A stretch of DNA of 53,765 nt from Patescibacteria group bacterium (GCA_018822435.1 JAHJKD010000038.1:1-53765); one strand, 5' to 3'. Shown: positions 29,852 through 40,357, numbered from the stretch's first letter. The notes: generated by a model from the sequence alone, not told the origin. Program-made: numbers and translations.

Positions 29852-31980
29852 TGCGAAAAAATAAAATAATAAAAATTGGTTTAACCGTAATCGGAATTAG
29901 CTGTCTTTTTGTTCCCCAGATAGTTGCGGCAACAGATTATTACGTTGATTTTAGCAGTGGAGTCAATTCAGCCGACTGTACGAATACTGGCAGTCCTTGT
30001 CGGGATTTTAATGCGCCTGGTTTAGGCGGAGTTACTGCCGGAGATAATGTAAATTGCACTGGCACTTATGGATTAAATCCGACAGATTCTCAAGTTTTAG
30101 CATCCTGGTCAGGGGTACTCGGAAATCCTGTTTCTATTCAGGCGTGGTCAGGTCAGAGCCAGCCTATTATTGATGCTAGTGCTAATCCAGCCGGCTTTCC
30201 CAATATCGCCATTGGTTTTATCGGGCAATCAGTTGTATTTGATGGCTTTGAAGTAAAAAGTGCCGCCACTTCTGCGGGCGCTACCATTTACCTATTGAAT
30301 CCAACTGATATGACGATTTCAAATAATATTATTCATAGTGAAAGCATGTTTGGAATTTATTCCACTGATAGTATTGGTTTAAATATCACTAATAATGAGA
30401 TTTATAATAATCAATTTGGAAGTATAATTCAAAATTCATCTCTGACTGATTCAAATTTAATTATCAATGCGAATGAATGGCATAACAACAGTTTTGTCGG
30501 CATAGCTATGGAGGGCATAGATTCGCCTTTATTAAAAAATAATTTTATTTACGATAATCATATAGGAATAATGTTTGGCGCGCCTGGTCCTGGTCCGTTT
30601 ATTGGCGTTGAAAACTCTTACATATTAAATAACAGTTTTTATAATAATAATAACGGCCTTTTTGTTCAGGCCACAAGCACTGATTCCACAAATACGTTTA
30701 AAAACAATATTGCCCAAACAACTAACTCAGGCCAGTATATTTTATTTGACAATACTAGCGTGACTTCAGGATTCCCGGAATACTTTTTTTCACTTGATTC
30801 TGATTACAATGATTTCTATATCGGTGCCAGTGATTATATTGCCTCTTTTCCTGGTCCTGGCGGGCCAACCAACATCACTGACATGACGCAATGGCAATCA
30901 GCCCCCATTCCAATTCCACCAGACACTAATTCTATTGCAAGCAATCCACAATATCTTGACCTTACTCCTGGATCAATCGATTTGCGTATTGAAAATACAT
31001 CTCCATGCAAAAATGCTGGCACAGACTTAGCACCACTAGTAACTCACGACATTGATGGCACTCTTCGTCCCCAGGACACAGCCTATGACATTGGCGGCTA
31101 TGAAATATTAGGCACACCCTCTCCTGGCACGCCCACTAATGTTGCTGCTTCAAATATCACTAAAACCTCAGCTAACATCTCCTGGGATGCTGCCTCACTG
31201 GCCACCAAGTATGATGTTGAGTATTCTCTTAACTCTGACATGAGTGGTTCCTCTACAAAAAGTGTTAGCTCCACCAATACGACTTTATCAGGTCTTGATG
31301 ATGGTGAGATTTATTATGTCAGAGTCAGAGGAAAATATTATAGCGGGGGATGGATAACAGGCAGTTGGTCATCTAAGATTAATTTTAGTACTTATATTTC
31401 TGCCCCGATAAATTTTGAAGTTTCCAACATTAAACCAAAGAAAGCTAAATTTTCATGGACATATTCCGGGGCAACGGCCCTAACCATTCCTGACACCCAC
31501 TATATTTTAGAAGTTTCTACTCGGTCAGACTTTAAAAATCCGATTATTGTAGAAAATATTGAAAATAAGTATTATACAGCCAAAGAATTATTATCGAGCA
31601 AGCATTATTATGCTCGTGTAAAAACAACTACCTTAGAATTTGAGTCAGATTGGTCCGAAGTAATTGATTTTCGCACAATACCAAAAAAACCTAAAATTAA
31701 AAGAGTAGAACGATACGGTGATATTGGCGCTTATGTTGTATTTAAGAAAATTCCACGCGTTAAAGAAATGACCGCCAAAGTGCTAAAAAAGACCGCCAAT
31801 GGCTGGTCTGAAAAATATGCAATTACCTATAAAAAGAAAAATTTTAAAAACAGTAAATTAAGGGTAGATAATCTCACTCCCGGTATTAAATATAAGGTAA
31901 GAGTGCGCGGAACCTGGAAAACAAGTGAAAAAGGGCCATATCACGGTAAATGGGCGATAGGAAAAACCTTCGAACTATAG
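29851..31980 (+). CDS. Secreted right-handed beta-helix protein with FN3 domains (paralog B)
   Basis: Tandem paralog of the previous CDS; stop/start overlap TAATG. Confidence 0.82.
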   Translation: MRKNKIIKIGLTVIGISCLFVPQIVAATDYYVDFSSGVNSADCTNTGSPCRDFNAPGLGGVTAGDNVNCTGTYGLNPTDSQVLASWSGVLGNPVSIQAWSGQSQPIIDASANPAGFPNIAIGFIGQSVVFDGFEVKSAATSAGATIYLLNPTDMTISNNIIHSESMFGIYSTDSIGLNITNNEIYNNQFGSIIQNSSLTDSNLIINANEWHNNSFVGIAMEGIDSPLLKNNFIYDNHIGIMFGAPGPGPFIGVENSYILNNSFYNNNNGLFVQATSTDSTNTFKNNIAQTTNSGQYILFDNTSVTSGFPEYFFSLDSDYNDFYIGASDYIASFPGPGGPTNITDMTQWQSAPIPIPPDTNSIASNPQYLDLTPGSIDLRIENTSPCKNAGTDLAPLVTHDIDGTLRPQDTAYDIGGYEILGTPSPGTPTNVAASNITKTSANISWDAASLATKYDVEYSLNSDMSGSSTKSVSSTNTTLSGLDDGEIYYVRVRGKYYSGGWITGSWSSKINFSTYISAPINFEVSNIKPKKAKFSWTYSGATALTIPDTHYILEVSTRSDFKNPIIVENIENKYYTAKELLSSKHYYARVKTTTLEFESDWSEVIDFRTIPKKPKIKRVERYGDIGAYVVFKKIPRVKEMTAKVLKKTANGWSEKYAITYKKKNFKNSKLRVDNLTPGIKYKVRVRGTWKTSEKGPYHGKWAIGKTFEL

Positions 31981-32003
31981 CATAATATTTAGTTTATGTC
32001 AAT

Positions 32004-32031
32004 AAAAAGGGGAATAAAAACCCCTTTTTTT
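32004..32031 (+). terminator. Rho-independent terminator
   Basis: AAAAAGGGG aataaaaa CCCCTTTTTTT. Confidence 0.85.
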
Positions 32032-32082
32032 AGTACTTTATTACTTATCCACAAATTAAAAACAGAGAAACCCCCATAGGTC

Positions 32083-32110
32083 TTGCCAAAATAAAAGCCT
32101 GTGTTATAAT
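32083..32110 (+). promoter_or_regulatory. tuf promoter TTGCCA-N16-TATAAT
   Basis: TTGCCA 32083-32088, TATAAT 32105-32110. Confidence 0.7.
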
Positions 32111-32157
32111 CAACTTTGTCTATTTTTTATTATTTAAACTAAATTTAACACAAATTT

Positions 32158-33348
32158 ATGGCAGAAACTTTTGATCGAAGCAAACCCCATGTTAATGTGG
32201 GTACAATTGGTCACGTTGACCATGGTAAAACTACTTTAACTGCTGCTCTGCTTAAGTATTTAGGCTCTAAAGGCAAAATAGCCCAAGACAAATCTGTTGA
32301 TCAGATTGATAATGCTCCTGAAGAAAAAGAACGCGGCATTACTATTAATACTTCTCATGTTGAATACGAGACTGACAAACGTCATTATGCTCACGTCGAT
32401 TGCCCGGGCCATGCTGATTACGTCAAAAACATGATTACTGGTGCCGCTCAGATGGATGGTGCTATTTTGGTCGTATCTGCGGCTGACGGTCCTATGCCTC
32501 AGACTCGTGAACATATCCTGCTGGCCAAACAGGTCGGTGTCCCTTCGATTGTTGTTTTCATGAATAAAGTTGACCAAGTTGACGATCCTGAACTGCTTGA
32601 TTTAGTTGAAGTGGAAATCAGAGATTTGCTCAAGAAATATGAATTCCCAGGCGATGAAATCCCTATTATTAAAGGATCTGCCTTAAAAGCCCTGGAAAAT
32701 CCTGATGATGAAGAAGCAGGAAAGCCTATTGCTGAACTTTTGGAAAGCATGGATACCTATATCCCTGAACCAAAAAGAGACGTTGATAAGGATTTCTTAA
32801 TGCCTATCGAAGATATTTTTTCCATTGAAGGCCGCGGCACAGTTGTGACCGGCCGGATTGAAAGAGGCATCTTAAAACTGAACGACGAAGTAGAGATCGT
32901 GGGCTTAAGAGACACCCAAAAGACTGTTGTCACTGGTATTGAAATGTTTAATAAGCAATTGGACGAGGGTCGCGCCGGCGACAACGCGGGCATCCTCCTA
33001 AGAGGCACAAAGAAAGAAGACGTGGAAAGAGGCCAAGTGTTAGCCAAACCAGGCAGCATTACTCCCCATACTGAATTCGATGCTGAAGTTTACATCCTGT
33101 CAAAAGAAGAAGGCGGACGCCACACTCCTTTTATGAAGGGTTATAAGCCGCAGTTCTATATGAAAACCACTGACGTTACTGGTGAAGTTACTTTACCAGA
33201 AGGCACTGAAATGGTTATGCCTGGCGACACAATTACCTTTAAGGTAAAACTGATCGCTCCTATGGCTATGGAAGAAAAACAGAAATTTGCTATCCGTGAA
33301 GGTGGTAAGACTGTTGGTGCTGGTGTTATTACAAAAATCATAAAATAG
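32158..33348 (+). CDS. tuf: Elongation factor Tu
   Basis: [47 protein letters not shown]. Confidence 0.98.
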   Translation: MAETFDRSKPHVNVGTIGHVDHGKTTLTAALLKYLGSKGKIAQDKSVDQIDNAPEEKERGITINTSHVEYETDKRHYAHVDCPGHADYVKNMITGAAQMDGAILVVSAADGPMPQTREHILLAKQVGVPSIVVFMNKVDQVDDPELLDLVEVEIRDLLKKYEFPGDEIPIIKGSALKALENPDDEEAGKPIAELLESMDTYIPEPKRDVDKDFLMPIEDIFSIEGRGTVVTGRIERGILKLNDEVEIVGLRDTQKTVVTGIEMFNKQLDEGRAGDNAGILLRGTKKEDVERGQVLAKPGSITPHTEFDAEVYILSKEEGGRHTPFMKGYKPQFYMKTTDVTGEVTLPEGTEMVMPGDTITFKVKLIAPMAMEEKQKFAIREGGKTVGAGVITKIIK

Positions 33349-33431
33349 TTTGATACTGTGGTCCGGAGCCCCGTCTCGGGGCGAAGGGCCATTAATTAGC
33401 CTATTTAATAAGTAAATTAATTGACAATTGA

Positions 33432-33776
33432 ATGGCTACTGCAGAAAAGAAAGTAAAAACTGATGAAGAAGTTGTGCCGCGCATTCGCGTAAAAATCAGA
33501 GCATACGATAATAAAATCATTGATAAGTCTACCAAGACCATCATCGATACTGCTATCCGTTCTGGTGCTGAAGTCCGCGGTCCGGTTCCTTTGCCCACGG
33601 AAAAAAACAAATACACTGTTCTTCGGTCCACATTTGTTCACAAGAATGCCCGCGACCAGTTTGAAATCCGCATCCACAAACGCCTGATTGATATCGTTAA
33701 GCCCACTCCCAAAACGGTTGATGAGCTTTCCCACCTGAACCTGCCGGCTGGCGTTGATGTGGAAATCAAAATGTAA
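33432..33776 (+). CDS. rpsJ: Ribosomal protein S10
   Basis: [21 protein letters not shown] ... [29 protein letters not shown]. Confidence 0.96.
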   Translation: MATAEKKVKTDEEVVPRIRVKIRAYDNKIIDKSTKTIIDTAIRSGAEVRGPVPLPTEKNKYTVLRSTFVHKNARDQFEIRIHKRLIDIVKPTPKTVDELSHLNLPAGVDVEIKM

Positions 33777-33953
33777 TTGTTATTTTAACAAAGTAAGCAT
33801 CCTCGTTTGTTCAAAGGAAAGATCCTAATATAGGAAATCGCCTCTGGGAAGCAGGGAGAAGACAAGTAAAAAATCTATCTAACCGTGAAAAGCCGTGATC
33901 TTTTTTTAACAGGCTATTGGTAAGAATGGATTACGGTCTTTTTTAATAAAAAA
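33777..33953 (+). promoter_or_regulatory. Long leader with terminator-like hairpin between rpsJ and rplC; candidate r-protein operon leader/attenuator
   Basis: gccgtgatc pairs with gattacggt followed by cttttttaat directly before rplC ATG; alternative accgt/acggt pairing. Confidence 0.5.
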
Positions 33954-34499
33954 ATGAAATTTATTTTAGGAAGAAAAATTGAAATGAGTGAAAAATTCCA
34001 GGAAGATGGTACGGTTGTTCCTTATACTTTAGTTTCTGCTGGTCCATGCAAAATCACGCAACTTAAAAATGAAGAAAAAGAGGGATATTCTGCTGTCCAG
34101 ATAAGCTACGAAGATAAAATAAAGAAAGAAGTCAAAGCCGAAAAACCTGAAGTAAAAGTCGGCGATGTCATAGATGTTACCCAATTCGCTGAAGGCGATA
34201 ATATAAAAGTAACTGGGACCACTAAAGGCCGCGGTTTTCAAGGTGTAGTTAAAAGACATGGTTTTCATGGCTCCCTGGCTACTCATGGTCATAAAGATCA
34301 GGTCCGCATGCCTGGTTCTATCGGCGCTACTGGCCCGGCTCGAGTATTCAAAGGCACAAAAATGGGCGGTCAGATGGGTAATGCTCAGAAAACTGTTAAA
34401 AATTTGGAAGTTATTGGAATAGATAAGGAAAAAAATCAATTAATGATCAAAGGCGCTATTCCTGGCTGCCGCAACGGACTGATCGCAATTTATGGCTAA
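33954..34499 (+). CDS. rplC: Ribosomal protein L3
   Basis: MKFILGRKIEMSEKFQEDGTVVPYTLV ... GHKDQVRMPGSIGATGPARVFKGTKMGGQMGN. Confidence 0.97.
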   Translation: MKFILGRKIEMSEKFQEDGTVVPYTLVSAGPCKITQLKNEEKEGYSAVQISYEDKIKKEVKAEKPEVKVGDVIDVTQFAEGDNIKVTGTTKGRGFQGVVKRHGFHGSLATHGHKDQVRMPGSIGATGPARVFKGTKMGGQMGNAQKTVKNLEVIGIDKEKNQLMIKGAIPGCRNGLIAIYG

Positions 34500-35124
34500 A
34501 GTAAAAATCTACAATTTAGAAGGAAAAGAAGTCGGCGATGTCACATTGGACGACAAGATTTTTGGTATAAAGGTTAATGAAAAAGTCGTTCATCAGGCTG
34601 TTGTTACTCAGGAAGCCAATGCCCGCGTCAGACTGGCCCAGGCCAAAACCCGTTCGGAAGTTCGTGGTGGCGGGGCTAAGCCCTGGCGCCAAAAAGGCAC
34701 GGGCCGCGCTCGCGTTGGTTCAAACCGTTCTCCTCTCTGGGTCGGCGGTGGCGTTACTTTTGGCCCAAATGCCGAACGCAACTTTTCAAAAAAAATAAAT
34801 AAAAAAGTTAAAAATAAAGCCCTGCGAATGGTGTTATCTGACAAAGCTGTTTCTGGCAGAATTATTATCATGGAAAACATGGATTTGCCTGAAATCAAAA
34901 CCAAACAATTATCAGTTGTTTTAAATAAATTACCAGCCAAAGGAAAAACAGTCCTTTTGTCTACAGGTAAGAAAAATAATAATTTAATTAAAGCATCTGC
35001 TAATCTGCCTAAGGTTTACATGGCAGCCGCCAATAGCTTGAATGTTCGCGACTTACTGCGCTCAGAATATTTCGTTATTGATCAGGCTGGGTTAGAAGAA
35101 ATTGTAAAAACATATAAAAAATAA
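34492..35124 (+). CDS. rplD: Ribosomal protein L4
   Basis: RLAQAKTRSEVRGGGAKPWRQKGTGRARVGSNRSPLWVGGGVTFGP. Confidence 0.97.
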   Translation: MAKVKIYNLEGKEVGDVTLDDKIFGIKVNEKVVHQAVVTQEANARVRLAQAKTRSEVRGGGAKPWRQKGTGRARVGSNRSPLWVGGGVTFGPNAERNFSKKINKKVKNKALRMVLSDKAVSGRIIIMENMDLPEIKTKQLSVVLNKLPAKGKTVLLSTGKKNNNLIKASANLPKVYMAAANSLNVRDLLRSEYFVIDQAGLEEIVKTYKK

Positions 35125-35126
35125 TT

Positions 35127-35573
35127 ATGGGACTTTTAGATAAATTCAAAACTAAGACAAAGAAAAAGGAACAAGCTATCGCTGAAGCTCCTCAGAAAGG
35201 CGAACAAAAGCCAAAAGCCCCTCGACAGGCTCGGGATGAAAAAGTTGATAAAAGCAAAAAACCGGTTATTAAAGCGGCTAAGAAAAAAGAAGACACCAAG
35301 AACGCTTACAAAGTTTTAATAAAACCGCTAATTACTGAAAAAGCCACTGCTACCGGAACTTACCTTTTCGCGGTCAATCCAAAAACAAATAAGCAGGAGA
35401 TTAAAAAAGCCATTAAGATCGTTTATGGCGTATCTCCAAGAAAAGTGAATGTGATTAATTCAGGTGGCCGGCAAGTTCGCTGGGGCCAGTCTAAAGGAAG
35501 CACTAAAGCATGGAAAAAAGCGATCATTTATTTAAATGAAGGAGATAAAATTGATACTTTTGAAGGAGTATAA
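35127..35573 (+). CDS. rplW: Ribosomal protein L23 with about 60-aa Lys-rich N-terminal extension
   Basis: YKVLIKPLITEKATATGTYLFAVNPKTNKQEIKKAIKIVYGV. Confidence 0.94.
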   Translation: MGLLDKFKTKTKKKEQAIAEAPQKGEQKPKAPRQARDEKVDKSKKPVIKAAKKKEDTKNAYKVLIKPLITEKATATGTYLFAVNPKTNKQEIKKAIKIVYGVSPRKVNVINSGGRQVRWGQSKGSTKAWKKAIIYLNEGDKIDTFEGV

Positions 35574-35603
35574 TCCTTCGACAGACTCAGGATAAATACA
35601 AAT

Positions 35604-36437
35604 ATGGGAATTAAGATTTACAAACCAACTACACCAGGCAGAAGAGCAACATCAGTTGACGATTTTTCTGATATTACCAAAAAGAAACCGGAAAAGAGCC
35701 TGACTAGTCCCATTAAAAGAACTGGCGGCCGCAATAACCAGGGTAAGATTACTGTCCATCACAGAGGTGGAGGCGCCAAAAGAGCTTATCGCGTTATTGA
35801 CTTCAAACAGTTAAATTTCGATAAACCAGCTGAAGTTGTAGCCATAGAATACGATCCGAACCGTACTTGCCGTATTGCTTTGGTAAAATACGAAGACGAT
35901 ACAAAATCATATATTATTGCCGCCAAAGGTTTGAAGGTTGGAGATAAAGTTGTTTCTTCCCAGAAGAGACTCGAGGCCCAACCTGGAAATCGCATGCCTG
36001 TTCGGGATATCCCAATGGGTTTGATGGTCCATAATGTTGAAATGGTCCCAGGTAAAGGCGGGGAAGTAGTCCGTTCTGCTGGCGTTGGTGCATTAGTCCA
36101 GGCTTCTGAAGGTGATTTTGTTCAGTTGAAAATGCCATCCGGTGAAATCAGATTATTCAATAAAGAATGTCTGGCTTCAATTGGCCAGGTTTCTAATCCT
36201 GATTGGCGAAATATCAGGTGGGGTTTAGCTGGCCGCATGCGCCACAGAGGCATCAGGCCGACGGTGCGCGGTAAAGTTAAGAATCCATGTGATCATCCCC
36301 ATGGTGGTGGTGAAGGTAACCAGCCAATTGGTTTGAAAAATCCAAAAACCCCTCAGGGTAAACCAGCCTTAGGCGTAAAGACCAGAAATAAAAAGAAAAA
36401 ATCAAACATTTTTATCGTTAAAAGAAGAAAGAAATAA
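35604..36437 (+). CDS. rplB: Ribosomal protein L2
   Basis: [27 protein letters not shown] ... [13 protein letters not shown]-type C-terminus; [12 protein letters not shown]. Confidence 0.98.
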   Translation: MGIKIYKPTTPGRRATSVDDFSDITKKKPEKSLTSPIKRTGGRNNQGKITVHHRGGGAKRAYRVIDFKQLNFDKPAEVVAIEYDPNRTCRIALVKYEDDTKSYIIAAKGLKVGDKVVSSQKRLEAQPGNRMPVRDIPMGLMVHNVEMVPGKGGEVVRSAGVGALVQASEGDFVQLKMPSGEIRLFNKECLASIGQVSNPDWRNIRWGLAGRMRHRGIRPTVRGKVKNPCDHPHGGGEGNQPIGLKNPKTPQGKPALGVKTRNKKKKSNIFIVKRRKK

Positions 36438-36441
36438 TTAT

Positions 36442-36780
36442 ATGTCTAGAAGTTTAAAAAAAGGTCCATTTGTGGATGAAAAATTGATGAAAAAGGTTCA
36501 GAAGGCGGTTGACACTAATAATACTAAACCGATTAAAACATGGGCCCGTTCTTCCACTATTGTTCCGGAAATGGTTGGCATGACTTTTCAAGTCCATAAC
36601 GGCCGAAAATTTTTAGACGTATTAGTTGTTGAAAATATGGTTGGCCACAAACTTGGCGAATTTTCTCCAACCAGAAAATTCTCCCGTCATGGTGGTCGCA
36701 TGCAGAAAGAACAAGAAATGGCGGCTGCTGAAGCAGAAAAAGCTAAATTGGCTTCAGCTCAATCAGACGTTACTAAATAA
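36442..36780 (+). CDS. rpsS: Ribosomal protein S19
   Basis: [19 protein letters not shown] ... [14 protein letters not shown]. Confidence 0.96.
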   Translation: MSRSLKKGPFVDEKLMKKVQKAVDTNNTKPIKTWARSSTIVPEMVGMTFQVHNGRKFLDVLVVENMVGHKLGEFSPTRKFSRHGGRMQKEQEMAAAEAEKAKLASAQSDVTK

Positions 36781-36788
36781 TAATAACT

Positions 36789-37244
36789 ATGGAAGCAAGA
36801 GCATATTTAAAAAATTTACAGATCAGCCCGCGCAAAGTCAGATTAGTTGCTGACATGGTGCGTGGTCTTGATATCGCTGAAGCACAAAAGGTGTTAGCGT
36901 TCAATGAAAAGAAAAGCGCTCCCGCTATTCTGAAGCTAATGAATTCTGCCGCTGCTAATGCTGTAAATAATAATAACGCCGAAAAGAATAAACTGTTCAT
37001 AAAGACAATCATGGTAGATGAAGGCTTTACCCTAAAAAGATGGAAGCCAAGAGCCATGGGCCGAGCCACTCCTATTCTAAAAAGAGCATCTCGTGTTACT
37101 ATCATTGTTGCAAATCGCGAAGGTACGAAAGATCGAAAACCACAAAGCACGAAGAATGTGAAAAGCTCGAAAACTGAAAAGAAAAAAGCAGTGAAAGCGG
37201 ATTTCACCAAATCCGCCTCTAAAAAAACTAAAGAGAAAAAATAA
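36789..37244 (+). CDS. rplV: Ribosomal protein L22 with basic C-terminal extension
   Basis: AYLKNLQISPRKVRLVADMVRGLDIAEAQKVLAF ... FTLKRWKPRAMGRATPILKRASRVTIIV. Confidence 0.96.
   Translation: MEARAYLKNLQISPRKVRLVADMVRGLDIAEAQKVLAFNEKKSAPAILKLMNSAAANAVNNNNAEKNKLFIKTIMVDEGFTLKRWKPRAMGRATPILKRASRVTIIVANREGTKDRKPQSTKNVKSSKTEKKKAVKADFTKSASKKTKEKK
37197..37216. repeat. Palindromic repeat unit in frame in the rplV C-terminal extension
   Basis: GCGGATTT cacc AAATCCGC; same unit as at 51898-51917. Confidence 0.75.
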
Positions 37245-37250
37245 TTACAT

Positions 37251-38018
37251 ATGGGAAAGAAAATAAATCCAATCATTTTCAGAATGAACACGACCGTCAC
37301 ACCGGCCAGTCGTTGGTATGCTAGAAAAGATGATTTTCCGAAACTATTAGAACAAGACACAAAGATCCGCAAGTTACTCAAGGTAAAATTGAAAGAAGCT
37401 TCTGTTTCCCGTATTGAAATTAAACGTTCTGCCGGTCGCATCGACATTATCATCCACACTTCAAAACCTGGTATTATTATCGGTCGTGGCGGAGCTGGTA
37501 TCGATGAAATGAAAAAAGAGTTAAAGAAAAAATTCTTTGGCAGCGAAAAAATAAAGATTAATATTAATATCCAGGAAATTCCAAAGCCGGATCTTGATGC
37601 CGCTGTGGTTATGAACAACATGATCGCTCAGCTTGAGAAAAGAATTCCATTTCGAAGAGTAATGAAAAGAGCCATTGAACAGGTTCGCCGAGCTGGTGGA
37701 AAAGGTGTAAAAGTAATGATTGCCGGACGTCTGAACGGCGTGGAAATTGCCCGCACGGAGACATTAGTTGAAGGCAGTGTTCCCACCCAGACTCTACGGG
37801 CTGATATTGATTATTGTCGTAGTGTCGCTAATACTATTTACGGAACACTGGGAGTAAAAGTGTGGATTTACAAAGGCATTGTTTTTGATAAAGATAAAGA
37901 CAAAAAAGAGCCTGGTAAAAAAATTGTGAAAAAAATGAAAGTAGCTCCAAAAAAACCGGCTCCAAAAAAGGCTGAGACCGGAAAGACGACAGTAACTAAA
38001 GGTAAAACAAATAAATAA
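37251..38018 (+). CDS. rpsC: Ribosomal protein S3
   Basis: [12 protein letters not shown] ... [20 protein letters not shown]; Lys/Pro-rich C-terminal tail. Confidence 0.97.
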   Translation: MGKKINPIIFRMNTTVTPASRWYARKDDFPKLLEQDTKIRKLLKVKLKEASVSRIEIKRSAGRIDIIIHTSKPGIIIGRGGAGIDEMKKELKKKFFGSEKIKININIQEIPKPDLDAAVVMNNMIAQLEKRIPFRRVMKRAIEQVRRAGGKGVKVMIAGRLNGVEIARTETLVEGSVPTQTLRADIDYCRSVANTIYGTLGVKVWIYKGIVFDKDKDKKEPGKKIVKKMKVAPKKPAPKKAETGKTTVTKGKTNK

Positions 38019-38020
38019 TT

Positions 38021-38425
38021 ATGTTACAGCCAAGAAAAGTAAAATATAGAAAATGGCACAGAGCTCGCGTACGCGGCAATTCATCTGGCAAGCTTAAAGT
38101 TAGCTTTGGCAAATACGGACTAAAAGCAACCACAGGTTCCTGGATCACTTCCCGTCAGATTGAATCTGCTCGTCGCGCTATTACCCGCTTTGTTCAAAGA
38201 GGCGGCAAGATCTGGATTCGTATTTTTCCTGACCATCCTGTTACTCTTAAAGGCGGTGAAATTCGCATGGGTGGTGGTAAAGGCGCGGTTGACCATTATA
38301 TTGCTGAAGTAAAGCCTGGTACGGTCATGTTTGAAATTGATGGCGTGACAGAAGAGCAAGCCAAAGAGGCTTTTCGTCTGGCTGGCCATAAATTGCCGGT
38401 AAAAACTAAATTTGTAGCCAAATAA
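38021..38425 (+). CDS. rplP: Ribosomal protein L16
   Basis: [16 protein letters not shown] ... [20 protein letters not shown]. Confidence 0.97.
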   Translation: MLQPRKVKYRKWHRARVRGNSSGKLKVSFGKYGLKATTGSWITSRQIESARRAITRFVQRGGKIWIRIFPDHPVTLKGGEIRMGGGKGAVDHYIAEVKPGTVMFEIDGVTEEQAKEAFRLAGHKLPVKTKFVAK

Positions 38426-38429
38426 TTTT

Positions 38430-38636
38430 ATGAATAATTTAAAAGAATTAAGAGGCAAATCAAAAGAGGAGCTGGACAAGATGCTAAAGGCACAGCGTGA
38501 AGCTGTCCGCGATCTCAGGTTCAAGGATTCAAACAAACAGCTCAAGAACGTGCGCGATCTACGAGTAGCAAAAAAAGAAGTTGCCAAAATTCTAACTGTA
38601 TTAAATGAAAATAATGACAACAAAGATGGAAAATAA
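38430..38636 (+). CDS. rpmC: Ribosomal protein L29
   Basis: LKELRGKSKEELDKMLKAQREAVRDLRF. Confidence 0.9.
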   Translation: MNNLKELRGKSKEELDKMLKAQREAVRDLRFKDSNKQLKNVRDLRVAKKEVAKILTVLNENNDNKDGK

Positions 38637-38892
38637 AAAAACTGCCCCAAAAAAGGTTCAGAAGAGAACCTTTATCGGAGAAGTAACGTCTGACAAAATG
38701 GACAAGACTATTGTCGTGGCTGTAAAAAGAGTAAAGACTCATCCGATCTATAAAAAACAATATAGCGTTACCAGAAAGTACAAAGTTCACGATGACAAGA
38801 ACCAGGCTAAGATAGGCGATGTTGTAGAATTTGTAGAATGTCGACCAATGTCCAAAGAGAAAAGATGGAGATTAAAAACAATCAAAAAATAA
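38614..38892 (+). CDS. rpsQ: Ribosomal protein S17
   Basis: [31 protein letters not shown]; start uncertain (38605 or 38614). Confidence 0.93.
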   Translation: MTTKMENKKTAPKKVQKRTFIGEVTSDKMDKTIVVAVKRVKTHPIYKKQYSVTRKYKVHDDKNQAKIGDVVEFVECRPMSKEKRWRLKTIKK

Positions 38893-38893
38893 T

Positions 38894-39265
38894 ATGTTAC
38901 AACCAGGATCAAGAATAAAATCAGCCGACAATACTGGTGCCAAAGAAATAGAATGCATCAAGGTTTTAGGTGGCTACAAAAAGCGCTATGCCAGAGTAGG
39001 GGATATTATTACTGCTTCTGTTAAACTTGCCCAACCGCACAGCATGATTAAAAAAGGTGACGTGGTTCAGGCTGTTATTGTGCGTACAAAAAAAGAAACC
39101 CGCCGCAAAGACGGAACTTACGTGCGCTTTGATGAAAATGCCGCCGTAATTATTGATAAAGAAAACAAAGAGCCAAAAGGCACTCGTATTTTCGGCCCGA
39201 TCCCAAGAGAAATAAAATTCAAAGGATATAATAAAATAGCATCTTTAGCACCAGAAGTATTATAA
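38894..39265 (+). CDS. rplN: Ribosomal protein L14
   Basis: [27 protein letters not shown]. Confidence 0.97.
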   Translation: MLQPGSRIKSADNTGAKEIECIKVLGGYKKRYARVGDIITASVKLAQPHSMIKKGDVVQAVIVRTKKETRRKDGTYVRFDENAAVIIDKENKEPKGTRIFGPIPREIKFKGYNKIASLAPEVL

Positions 39266-39269
39266 ATAT

Positions 39270-39578
39270 ATGAAATTACAAAAAGGCGACCAAGTTCAAA
39301 TATTAGCCGGAAAAGATAAAGGCAAAAAAGGCAAGATCATCCAGATCTTTCCAGATTCAGATCGCATTGTCGTTGAAGGTGTAAATAAAATGGTTAAGCA
39401 TTTACGGGCTAAGCGTGAAAATGAAGGCGGACAAAGAGTTGAATTCGACGGACCATTCCGAGCTGATAATGCTGCCCTGATTTGCTCTAAATGCAACAAG
39501 CCAACTAGAATAGGTTATAAATTTTTAGAAAATAAGAAAAAAACAAGAACTTGCAAAAAGTGCAAACAAACAATATGA
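39270..39578 (+). CDS. rplX: Ribosomal protein L24
   Basis: KLQKGDQVQILAGKDKGKKGKIIQIFP. Confidence 0.96.
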   Translation: MKLQKGDQVQILAGKDKGKKGKIIQIFPDSDRIVVEGVNKMVKHLRAKRENEGGQRVEFDGPFRADNAALICSKCNKPTRIGYKFLENKKKTRTCKKCKQTI

Positions 39579-40123
39579 ATAGATTAAGAGAAAAATACAA
39601 TAAAGAAATAAAGCCTGCCCTGAAGGAAAAGTTTGGTTATAAGAATGACCTGGCTGTCCCAAGATTAGAAAAGGTCACCGTTAATATTGGCCTGGGCAAG
39701 TCTTTAGAGGATGCAAATTTTACTGAAACTGCAGTTAATACCCTGACCCGTATCACCGGCCAAAAGCCAGTTCTGACACGGGCCCGTAAATCTATTTCTA
39801 ACTTTAAAATCAGAGAAGGTATGGCGGTTGGCGCCAAGGTAACTTTGCGCAACGATCGGATGTACGAATTTTTAGATAAGCTTATGAATGTGGCCTTGCC
39901 TCGCGTAAGAGATTTCCGCGGCATTTCCAAAAAAACTGTTGACCAGCAAGGCAACATGAACATCGGCTTTACTGAGCATATCGTATTTCCTGAAATTCAA
40001 TCTGATGAAGTGGAAAAAATTCATGGCCTGGAAGTTGCCATGACCACCAGTGCTCATAACAAAGAAGAAGGCCTGGCTTTATTTGAAGCCATGGGCATGC
40101 CTTTTAAACAAGATAATAAATAA
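39575..40123 (+). CDS. rplE: Ribosomal protein L5
   Basis: [24 protein letters not shown] ... [14 protein letters not shown]; start trimmed from 39551. Confidence 0.95.
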   Translation: MNRLREKYNKEIKPALKEKFGYKNDLAVPRLEKVTVNIGLGKSLEDANFTETAVNTLTRITGQKPVLTRARKSISNFKIREGMAVGAKVTLRNDRMYEFLDKLMNVALPRVRDFRGISKKTVDQQGNMNIGFTEHIVFPEIQSDEVEKIHGLEVAMTTSAHNKEEGLALFEAMGMPFKQDNK

Positions 40124-40130
40124 TTGCTAT

Positions 40131-40316
40131 ATGGCTAAAAAATCTCAGATAATCAAATCTAAAAGGAAGCCTAAATATCCCTCCCGCATTATCAGACGAT
40201 GCTGGCGCTGTGGCCGAAAGCACGGATATATGAGAGATTTCGGTCTCTGCCGTATTTGTTTCCGTGAACTGGCAGAAAAAGGCGAGATTCCTGGAATCAA
40301 ACGAGCGAGCTGGTAA
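40131..40316 (+). CDS. rpsN: Ribosomal protein S14, zinc-binding type
   Basis: [38 protein letters not shown]; start trimmed from 40050. Confidence 0.95.
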   Translation: MAKKSQIIKSKRKPKYPSRIIRRCWRCGRKHGYMRDFGLCRICFRELAEKGEIPGIKRASW

Positions 40317-40357
40317 TTTATAAATAATAATAATCAATAAAGAATAATAACTAAAAT

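Noticed and set aside
36773-37621. 282-aa minus-strand ORF opposite rplV/rpsC
   Set aside because: Fully antisense to two unmistakable ribosomal protein genes; hydrophobic Phe/Ser-rich translation typical of the complement of Lys-rich coding sequence.
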